A stretch of 16,122 bases of DNA, from positions 1-16,122 of the forward strand of contig JASIBJ010000135.1 of NCBI GenBank assembly GCA_030045215.1, in the 5' to 3' direction. Under the pieces are notes generated by a model. The model worked only from the letters and a program-made list of their open reading frames with translations. It was not told where the DNA came from and did no database searches. Origin of the DNA: Streptosporangiaceae bacterium (GTDB lineage: Bacteria > Actinomycetota > Actinomycetes > Streptosporangiales > Streptosporangiaceae). Numbering within the stretch: the first letter of the stretch is position 1; each line of letters opens with the position of its first letter. Of the stretch, positions 1-5,926 are shown piece after piece. Position numbers and translations under genes: made by a program.

Positions 1-92
1 GATTCGGCCGCGGCACTGCGGGGGGCTCCCTGAGTGGTGCCGGCGCTCGCGGCGGGGCCGCCGCGCGCGGGGCGGCACTCAGCGGAGGCGCG

Positions 93-1964
93 ATGGGTGG
101 CGGCTGGCTGGCCGGGGTACCGCAGTCGCCAGAGCTGCTTTCGCGAGTGGCCGCGCTACCGCCGGCCAACGAGACCCCGCGCGTCGACCAGTCGTTCGCG
201 CGCGCTCCCGACCCCCGCTTCACCCTGCGCAAGCTGCTCAAGCCGTTCGCAATCGCGATGCTCATCGGCCTGGTGCTTGACGGGCTTGACGCGCTGGCGG
301 GCGTCCTGTTCCCGGTGCTGGTCAAGGGCGGCATCGACAACGGCGTGGAGCGGCACCTGCTCAGCTTCGACGCCCGGTTCGACATCATCCTGCTGGTCTC
401 CGGGATCGGGCTGGCCATCACGCTGGCGGACTGGGCGGTGAACTGGGCCCAGACGATTGTCGTCGGCCGCAACAGCGAGCGGCTGCTGTACACGCTGCGG
501 GTAAAGATCTTCTCCCACCTGCAGCGTCTCGGCCTGGATTTCTACGAGCGCGAACTGACCGGCCGGATCATGACCAGGATGACGACGGACGTGGACTCGC
601 TGTCCTCGTTCTTCCAGACCGGCCTGATCACCATGGTCAACTCCCTGCTCACGTTCTTCGGCGTGCTGGCGTTCATGCTGGTCATCAACGTGCGTCTCGG
701 GCTGACCCTGTTCACGATCCTGCCAGTACTGGTCGTGGCCACGATCGTGTTCAGGCGGAAGTCAGCCAGGGCCTACAACGATGCCAGGGAGAAGGCCAGC
801 GCGGTCAACGCCGACCTGGCCGAGAACGTGGCCGGCCTGCGGGTCGCCCAGGCCTACCGGCGGGAGCAGGTCAACTCCGACCGGTTTGCCGGGCTAAGCG
901 GTGCCTTCCGTGGCTCCCGGCTGCGGGCCCAGCGCATGATCGCGGTCTACTTCCCGTTCGTGCAGGCGCTGTCGACGATCGGCGGAGCGATCATTCTGTT
1001 TGCCGCGGCGGGCGAGGTGCGCACCGGCGCGCTGACCGTCGGCGGACTGATCGCTTACCTGCTGTACGTGGACTCACTGTTCTCGCCAATCCAGCAGATG
1101 TCCCAGGTGTTCGACGGCTACCAGCAGGCGAGCGTCGGCCTGCAGCGGATCAAGGCCCTGCTGGCGACTCCGACCAGCACTCCGCAGGCCGAGCACCCGG
1201 TCGAGCCGGGTCGCCTGCGGGGCGCAATCGAGTTGCGGGCCGTCCACTTCGGCTATGCCGGGCAGCGCAACGAGGCCATCGCCGGCGTCAGCTTGTCGAT
1301 CGCGCCTGGTGAGACCGTCGCGCTGGTCGGGCAGACCGGCGCGGGCAAGTCCACCCTGGTCAAGCTCATTGCCCGGTTCTACGACGTGACCTCCGGCGCC
1401 GTGCTCATCGACGGCACCGATGTCCGCAGATACGACCTGCCCGCCTACCGGCAGCAACTCGGCGTCGTGCCGCAGGAGCCCTATCTGTTTGCCGGCACGG
1501 TCAGGGACGCGATCGCCTACGGCAGGCCCGATGCGACCGACGCGGAAGTCGAGGCCGCCGCCCGTGGCGTTGGCGCAATCGAGATGATCTCGAGGCTGCC
1601 TGGCGGTTTCCTGCACGAGGTAGCCGAGCGCGGCCGCAACCTCGCCGCCGGGCAGCGGCAGCTCATCGCGCTGGCCCGCGCTTACCTCGTCGACCCTGCG
1701 ATCCTGTTGCTCGACGAGGCGACCGCCGCGCTGGACCTGGCGGCCGAGGCCGAGGTCAACCGCGCTACTGAGCAGCTAGCCGCGCGCAGGACAACGCTGG
1801 TCGTCGCGCACCGCCTGACGACCGCCTCGCACGCAGACAGGATCGTCGTGCTGGCCGACGGCCAGGTGGCCGAGATCGGCACGCACGACGAGCTACTAGA
1901 GCGCGGCGGCACCTATTCGGCGATGTGGGCCGCGTTCACCGGCGAGGCCGAGCTAGTCGGCTAG
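93..1964 (+). CDS. ABC exporter half-transporter, fused membrane and ATPase domains
   Basis: This 623-residue protein would sit in the cell membrane and use ATP to export an unknown substrate. Residues about 45-340 form the six-helix type I exporter domain, with the typical coupling-region motif LDFYERELTGRIMTRMTTDVD. The ATPase domain follows: Walker A GQTGAGKST (413-421), Q-loop VVPQEPYLF, signature LAAGQRQ (517-523), Walker B ILLLDE (537-542) and switch His573. The signature is unusual because the serine of LSGGQ/LSAGQ is alanine. Half-transporters of this actinobacterial type usually work as heterodimers, and a partner gene could lie left of the window. The start is uncertain. ATG 93 has GGAGG only 4 bases upstream, but the reading frame stays open to base 3 with a Gly/Ala-rich sequence, as in relatives with long N-termini, so the gene may begin outside the window. 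ABC exporter: sure; substrate: unknown. Confidence 0.93.
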   Translation: MGGGWLAGVPQSPELLSRVAALPPANETPRVDQSFARAPDPRFTLRKLLKPFAIAMLIGLVLDGLDALAGVLFPVLVKGGIDNGVERHLLSFDARFDIILLVSGIGLAITLADWAVNWAQTIVVGRNSERLLYTLRVKIFSHLQRLGLDFYERELTGRIMTRMTTDVDSLSSFFQTGLITMVNSLLTFFGVLAFMLVINVRLGLTLFTILPVLVVATIVFRRKSARAYNDAREKASAVNADLAENVAGLRVAQAYRREQVNSDRFAGLSGAFRGSRLRAQRMIAVYFPFVQALSTIGGAIILFAAAGEVRTGALTVGGLIAYLLYVDSLFSPIQQMSQVFDGYQQASVGLQRIKALLATPTSTPQAEHPVEPGRLRGAIELRAVHFGYAGQRNEAIAGVSLSIAPGETVALVGQTGAGKSTLVKLIARFYDVTSGAVLIDGTDVRRYDLPAYRQQLGVVPQEPYLFAGTVRDAIAYGRPDATDAEVEAAARGVGAIEMISRLPGGFLHEVAERGRNLAAGQRQLIALARAYLVDPAILLLDEATAALDLAAEAEVNRATEQLAARRTTLVVAHRLTTASHADRIVVLADGQVAEIGTHDELLERGGTYSAMWAAFTGEAELVG

Positions 1965-2005
1965 GCAGCGGAGCCAGGGCCAGCCGGCCAGCCTGAAGCC
2001 CGACG

Positions 2006-2158
2006 TCAGGCGTGGGTGCCCTCATCGTCGCAACACCCGCCATCGGCTATGTGGTGGGCGGCCGGGCGCGGCGCCTGGTTATGGGCTATTGCCACGCCGC
2101 CCGCGAGGAGTGACGTGATGGCGAGGGCGGACACGAGGATGGTGCGGACCTTGGACAT
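2006..2158 (-). CDS. small secreted His/Cys-rich peptide precursor, 50 aa
   Basis: This is a short gene read on the minus strand. The start ATG (2158-2156) is preceded by AGGAG with a 4-base spacer, and the stop is TGA at 2008-2006. The product begins MSKVRTILVSALAITSLLAG, a good Sec signal peptide: Lys3 and Arg5, then a hydrophobic core, then an A-I-A signal-peptidase I site after residue 25. The predicted mature part is 25 residues, starting HNQAPRP and containing a His-His pair and an adjacent Cys-Cys followed by Asp-Asp-Glu. This composition could bind metal or be processed into a signal peptide; neither is shown. No family is recognised. The gene converges on the ABC exporter, 41 bases away, and is divergent from the S9 gene. 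A direct repeat (2211-2229) lies upstream. The signal peptide plus SD make a real gene likely, despite its size. Confidence 0.68.
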   Translation of the reverse strand: MSKVRTILVSALAITSLLAGGVAIAHNQAPRPAAHHIADGGCCDDEGTHA

Positions 2159-2210
2159 GTAACTCCTGCTTTCTGCGCTTCTTCCTGTGGACCTTGCCGG
2201 GTTCGCTCTC

Positions 2211-2229
2211 AGTCAAGTAGATCAGTCAA
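2211..2229 (-). promoter_or_regulatory. direct repeat TTGACT-N7-TTGACT upstream of peptide gene
   Basis: On the minus strand, two copies of TTGACT are separated by 7 bases (13-base period), 52-71 bases upstream of the peptide start codon. The same arrangement, TTGACT-N7-TTGACG, occurs upstream of the XRE-TPR regulator at 5833-5851. It could be an operator for that regulator. TTGAC also resembles a -35 box, so tandem promoters are the simpler alternative, but no matching -10 is seen at the right distance here. Confidence 0.45.
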
Positions 2230-2242
2230 ACTATCTCTACAT

Positions 2243-2271
2243 TGCACTACAACTACCCTCCAAATAGTGCA
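2243..2271. repeat. inverted repeat TGCACTA-N15-TAGTGCA
   Basis: A perfect 7-base inverted repeat (2243-2249 and 2265-2271) has arm centres 22 bases apart, about two DNA turns, so both arms would face the same side of the helix. This suits a dimeric regulator better than an RNA hairpin. The arms overlap a possible plus-strand promoter: TTGCAC at 2242-2247, 17 bases, TAGTGC at 2265-2270. Which protein binds, if any, is unknown. Confidence 0.45.
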
Positions 2272-2291
2272 CTGATGAGTCATGGAGTGTC

Positions 2292-2321
2292 TTGACTCTC
2301 GGTCGAGATGACCGCTAACGT
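2292..2321 (+). promoter_or_regulatory. candidate housekeeping promoter for the S9 gene
   Basis: TTGACT (2292-2297) and TAACGT (2316-2321) are separated by 18 bases, close to the sigma-A/HrdB pattern TTGACA-N17-TAnnnT. Transcription would begin near 2328 and give the S9 gene a leader of about 250 bases. The -35 box is also the right arm of GAGTCA-N10-TGACTC (2277-2298), so a repressor could block it. Confidence 0.45.
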
Positions 2322-2530
2322 CCTAGGCACGGCATTCGAGCGAGCCGCGTGTCCGCCGGCACACGGCCTACTGATCAAGGTGTCGGGCGTGCTGTTTTGT
2401 ATGGTCATGGTCCCGCGCGCGGCGGATACGGCGACTCGATCGCCGTTGCGTGCGGCATGACGGCACGCGTCAGGACCGGGCTGCCGGCCATCCGCCTCGT
2501 GATCCGCACCCCCCCCGGATCGCGAAGGCG

Positions 2531-2559
2531 CGGCCGGCAGCCTGCACGGCAGCCGGCCG
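2531..2559 (+). promoter_or_regulatory. leader hairpin just upstream of the S9 start codon
   Basis: CGGCCGGC (2531-2538) pairs perfectly with GCCGGCCG (2552-2559). After a symmetric A-A mismatch, an inner GCC/GGC stem closes a 5-base loop. The hairpin ends 19 bases before ATG 2579, which has no Shine-Dalgarno sequence. It could affect translation of the S9 gene or attenuate its transcript; there is no T-run, so simple termination is less likely. Confidence 0.4.
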
Positions 2560-2578
2560 AGTATAGCGATGGCGCTCC

Positions 2579-4450
2579 ATGACGACCGGTTACATCGTGC
2601 TCGGGCGCCCAGACTGGACGCGGCCCCGGCTCGCTCCCACCGGTGACCGGCTGGCTGCGATCCGGTGGCACGACGGCGCCGCGAACCTCTGGATCGGGTC
2701 GAGCAAGGCTCCCATGCAACTCGTCACCGACCTTCGGCCGTTGCGGCTCAAGGACTTTCACTGGAGCCACGACGGCCGCGGACTCGTGCTGGTGCTCGAG
2801 GACGCGAGCCGTCGCCGCCGCGGGCTGGCATGGCTCGACGCTCGCTCCAGGGCCACCACCAGGCTCACCCCGGACCTCGCCGGCGACGCACGGTATGCCG
2901 GCCAGGTCGGGGGGCCCAAGCCACGCATCATGATCTCGGTCCGCCGCGCGGCATCGGGACAGACGCAAGGCTCGGTCCTGCAGGCCGTCACCACGACCGG
3001 CGACGTACTCGACGAGTGGCCAGGGCCAGGCGGGCCTGTCAACTCATGGCTAGCGACCGGCGGGCAGGCAATCGCCATATGCACCGACCGGAACAGCTGC
3101 ACCTGGTGGCATCGCCGAATCGACGAGCCCGCGCCGTGGTCAGCGGTAGCAGAGTTTCCGGTCGTCGAGGCGAGTTCCGCGCGGCCGCTTGGCTTCAGCC
3201 GGGACGAGCAGTACCTGTTCGCCACGACTTCGGTCGGCCGTGACACCATCGCGCTGGTCCGGATGTCGCCGCCTGCGTGGTCGCCAGAGGTGCTCAGCGC
3301 GAATGACCGCTTTGACATAACATCTGTCCTCCTGTCCCCAGATGACAGCTGCCCAGACCTAGTTACCACGACCGACCCGGATAATGCGCAGTCGGCACTC
3401 ACAAGCGGTGCCGCAGCCGACCTCTCCCGGCTGCGGCACCTGGCCGGAGACGCCCCGGCCAGGATTATCGACCGGAACGAGACTCACTGCCTAGCGGAGA
3501 TCTCCTACCCGGTCGGCGGGCCTGCCTACGTCACCCTCAGCCGGGCCACGAAGGCGGTCAGCAAGCCACTGGTCAGGTACACCGGCCTCAGCCGGGTGCG
3601 GATCCACGGGCGGGAGCCGATCACCTACCCCGCCAGAGACGGCCAGATGATCACCGGATTCCTGACCCGCCCCGCCGGCGAGCCGCCATGGCCGACGGTA
3701 CTCGTTGTCCACGACGGCCCCTGGGCGCGCGATGACGCCCACATGGACCCGTGGGCGCAGTACCTGGCCTCGGCCGGGTTCTGCTGCCTGCAGGTTAACT
3801 ACCGTGGCTCGCGGGGATTCGGCCGGGCCTTCCGCGACGCCGGCGACGGACAGTGGTCGGGGACCATGCAAGACGACCTGATCGACGCGCTGCAGTGCGC
3901 TCAGGTCACCGACGTGGCGGACCGGCGGCGGATCGCCGCGATGGGCCACGGCTACGGCGGGTACGCATCGCTGATGCTGGCGACCCAGGCAGAAGTTCCG
4001 CTGGCGTCGATCGTCTCTGCCTCCGCGCCGACCGATCTGGTCAGGTACACAAGTAGCCTGATGTCCTTCGGCGGCAGCCAGGGATTCGCCTACGCGGCCC
4101 GCATTGGCCACCCGGTGCGCGACCGGGACAAGCTCGCAAGGGCGTCACCGCTCAACCGCATCGCCGACCTGGACATCCCGCTGCTGCTCTTCCACGGCCG
4201 GCAGGACGTCTGCGTGCCGGTCAGCCACATCACGTCGTTCGCCGACGCCCTGCGCCGGGAGGGCAAGCGGCACTCGGTGGTCATCTACGACGACGAAGGA
4301 CACTCCTACTCGCGGCCTCAGAACGTCGCGGACTTCCGGCTACGCACCGTCGAGTTTTTGCTGAGCAGCCTGGCCGAGCACGTGGCAGAACCAGCGGCAC
4401 GCGACCTGGCGGCGATCCGGCCGTCCCGGATGGTGCCAGGCCAGTCCTAG
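2579..4450 (+). CDS. S9 peptidase-family protein, catalytic Ser replaced by Gly
   Basis: This 623-residue cytoplasmic protein has the two-part layout of the prolyl oligopeptidase/acylaminoacyl peptidase family (MEROPS S9). Residues about 1-340 look like a beta-propeller and about 350-610 form the alpha/beta-hydrolase domain. Family landmarks are clear: HDGP (378-381), VNYRGSRGFG, the charge-relay Asp543 in HGRQDVCVP, and His575 in DEGHSY. The nucleophile motif normally reads G-x-S-Y-G-G-Y, but here it is G-H-G-Y-G-G-Y, with Gly458 at the serine position. The protein is therefore probably inactive as a serine peptidase and may bind peptide without cutting it. The frame is intact, so this is not simple decay. 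An in-frame TAG at 2564-2566 fixes the start at or after 2579; no SD is visible. It converges on the XRE regulator with overlapping stop codons. Confidence 0.92.
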   Translation: MTTGYIVLGRPDWTRPRLAPTGDRLAAIRWHDGAANLWIGSSKAPMQLVTDLRPLRLKDFHWSHDGRGLVLVLEDASRRRRGLAWLDARSRATTRLTPDLAGDARYAGQVGGPKPRIMISVRRAASGQTQGSVLQAVTTTGDVLDEWPGPGGPVNSWLATGGQAIAICTDRNSCTWWHRRIDEPAPWSAVAEFPVVEASSARPLGFSRDEQYLFATTSVGRDTIALVRMSPPAWSPEVLSANDRFDITSVLLSPDDSCPDLVTTTDPDNAQSALTSGAAADLSRLRHLAGDAPARIIDRNETHCLAEISYPVGGPAYVTLSRATKAVSKPLVRYTGLSRVRIHGREPITYPARDGQMITGFLTRPAGEPPWPTVLVVHDGPWARDDAHMDPWAQYLASAGFCCLQVNYRGSRGFGRAFRDAGDGQWSGTMQDDLIDALQCAQVTDVADRRRIAAMGHGYGGYASLMLATQAEVPLASIVSASAPTDLVRYTSSLMSFGGSQGFAYAARIGHPVRDRDKLARASPLNRIADLDIPLLLFHGRQDVCVPVSHITSFADALRREGKRHSVVIYDDEGHSYSRPQNVADFRLRTVEFLLSSLAEHVAEPAARDLAAIRPSRMVPGQS

Positions 4451-5784
4451 ACGGACAGGTCACTCGGCACTGCCACCGCGACATCATCCCTGATCGATGT
4501 CGACTGGACCCCGGCACAATCTGCTGCCTTCCTCAGCGCCTCAATTGCCTGCCCGGACCGGCCTTGGCGGACTAGCGCCTCGCCAAGCTCGCGCCAGGCC
4601 TGGGCCGCGTCGCGGGGCGAGCCTAGTGCCTCGAGCATGCCGGCCGACTCGGTCACGGTCTCAGCGCCGGCGTCAACCTCGCCGCTCATGATAAGCGCGA
4701 GTCCGCGCACCACCCGGGCCTTCTCCAGTTGAGGAGCGCCTGGGTCCGATATGCGGCCAATGGCCGAGTCAGATAGGCGCACCGCCTCATCGAATTCCTG
4801 ACGCAGCAACGCCGAACGTGCCATCTCGGTCTCACAGTGCGCCAGACGCGGACCGACCGGCAGGCTTTCCTGGACTTCGTGCGCACGGCGAAGCAGTTCA
4901 TCGGCCTCGGCGACCCGCGGGGGGTCGCATTGCAGCAGCAGCCCTGCGTAGGAGGCCCGCATTTCAGCGAGGCTCAGATCGGGCGACGATTCTGAGAGCA
5001 GCGCGAGCGTCTTCGTGGCCATGTCCAGGGCCTGGTTTAGATGCCCACGAGCGGCAGCGACCAGGCACGCATTCCAGTAGGCATTTCCTTGTGCGGTCCT
5101 GGAAGCGAGCCGCTCCGCTCGCTCGATGACCTGGCTGGCGAGATGCTGGGCGGAGAACGAGTCTCCCCGCAGGTGGTAAGAGAAGACCAAGGTAGAGGCG
5201 AGCCTGATCTCGTCTTCGGTGCCCTCGAGTCCGAGCTCGCGTACTTCCCGTAGTGCCTCCTCGCCCACCTCGATGCTCCGCGCGAAGTCCCCGGCGAATC
5301 GGTAAAGCCGGCAGCGGCCAATCAGCAGCTTCAGCAGGCCGGGTGCACCGGACTCGCCCCGCCGCGATGGCTCAAGCAGCGCTTCCCTGTGTGTCACCGC
5401 CTCGTTGAGGTTCCCGCGCGCCTCTTCGGCGCGGGCCAGCCCCCAGATGGCGCCGAGGCGGATTTCGCCGCTCCCCGACGCGGCCAGCTCGGTGAAGAGC
5501 TTGTGCGCCTCGTCGTTGGAGCCGTTAGCCAGTGCGATCTCGGCGAACTGGAGTCGTAGCCGCTGCTCGGTGACTTCCTCGGGCGCGACGCCCGTCTCGA
5601 GATAGATGGTGGAGACGCCAAGCCGGCGAGCGAGGCCCTCCAGCACGTCCCGCTCGGGAAGCCTCTTGCCCGACTCGATGAGCGAGACGTAACTTGCTGA
5701 CACCAGGTCGCCAGCCAGGTCGGACTGACTGAGTCCCCGCTCGTTCCTGAGCACGCGCAGGCGCTGCCCGAGCGTAGACCCCAT
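4447..5784 (-). CDS. XRE-family regulator with TPR-type C-terminal domain
   Basis: This 445-residue protein is a likely DNA-binding regulator. Residues 6-62 form an HTH_3/XRE domain containing SQSDLAGDLVSASYVSLIES and ending in the usual dimer-side helix. Residues about 75-430 are alpha-helical repeats of TPR type, with Ala/Leu/Glu-rich helix pairs and segments such as RLGAIWGLARAEEARGNLNE. This architecture is shared by peptide-responsive RRNPP regulators and by many actinobacterial XRE-TPR proteins of unknown ligand. GGGAGG (5791-5796 on the plus map) lies 6 bases before the ATG, and a good promoter is present upstream. The last 4 bases overlap the S9 gene, and there is no terminator between them. 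Its own promoter carries the TTGACT-N7-TTGAC repeat also seen at the secreted-peptide gene, which suggests autoregulation and shared control (inference). Confidence 0.92.
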   Translation of the reverse strand: MGSTLGQRLRVLRNERGLSQSDLAGDLVSASYVSLIESGKRLPERDVLEGLARRLGVSTIYLETGVAPEEVTEQRLRLQFAEIALANGSNDEAHKLFTELAASGSGEIRLGAIWGLARAEEARGNLNEAVTHREALLEPSRRGESGAPGLLKLLIGRCRLYRFAGDFARSIEVGEEALREVRELGLEGTEDEIRLASTLVFSYHLRGDSFSAQHLASQVIERAERLASRTAQGNAYWNACLVAAARGHLNQALDMATKTLALLSESSPDLSLAEMRASYAGLLLQCDPPRVAEADELLRRAHEVQESLPVGPRLAHCETEMARSALLRQEFDEAVRLSDSAIGRISDPGAPQLEKARVVRGLALIMSGEVDAGAETVTESAGMLEALGSPRDAAQAWRELGEALVRQGRSGQAIEALRKAADCAGVQSTSIRDDVAVAVPSDLSV

Positions 5785-5808
5785 CTAGTACCTCCCAGGC
5801 CACTGAGA

Positions 5809-5838
5809 TGTATACGTGGGTTTACTCTAAGCCGTCAA
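5809..5838 (-). promoter_or_regulatory. promoter of the XRE-TPR regulator
   Basis: On the minus strand, TTGACG (5838-5833) and TATACA (5814-5809) are separated by 18 bases, a good match to the housekeeping sigma pattern. Transcription would start near 5802, giving a short leader into the GGGAGG ribosome site at 5796-5791. It shows that the regulator need not be cotranscribed with the upstream MFS gene. Confidence 0.6.
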
Positions 5839-5851
5839 GGACCTGAGTCAA
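5833..5851 (-). promoter_or_regulatory. direct repeat TTGACT-N7-TTGACG at the XRE-TPR promoter
   Basis: TTGACT (5851-5846) and TTGACG (5838-5833) on the minus strand repeat with a 13-base period. The promoter-proximal copy is the -35 box itself, so a protein bound here would control RNA polymerase directly. The spacing equals that of the pair upstream of the secreted-peptide gene (2211-2229). Confidence 0.45.
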
Positions 5852-5926
5852 CACCGCGGGCAATTCCAGGTGAAAGCCTTACCAATCGGATAGCCCCAGT
5901 TATGGACCGACTCGACTCACTGCTCT

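Larger units (their letters stand above)
2159..2578. promoter_or_regulatory. AT-rich divergent control region, 420 bp
   Basis: This region separates the small peptide gene (-) from the S9 gene (+). Bases 2201-2300 are only 44% GC, far below the surrounding genes, as expected for a promoter. It holds a direct repeat (2211-2229), an inverted repeat (2243-2271), a half-palindrome GAGTCA-N10-TGACTC (2277-2298), a plus-strand promoter candidate (2292-2321) and a leader hairpin (2531-2559). An open frame of 77 codons from GTG 2349 ends in ATGA over the S9 start; it has no SD and no recognisable content, so it is not called as a gene. No convincing -10/-35 pair was found for the minus-strand peptide gene. 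Confidence 0.6.

Noticed and set aside
2405..2968. Minus-strand frame of 187 codons across the S9 start
   Set aside because: Mostly antisense to the S9 propeller, with Arg/Pro-rich shadow composition and no SD or domain.
5808..5846. Plus-strand 12-codon mini-ORF starting ATG 5808 in the XRE promoter
   Set aside because: No SD, overlaps the minus-strand -10/-35 boxes, and too short to support.
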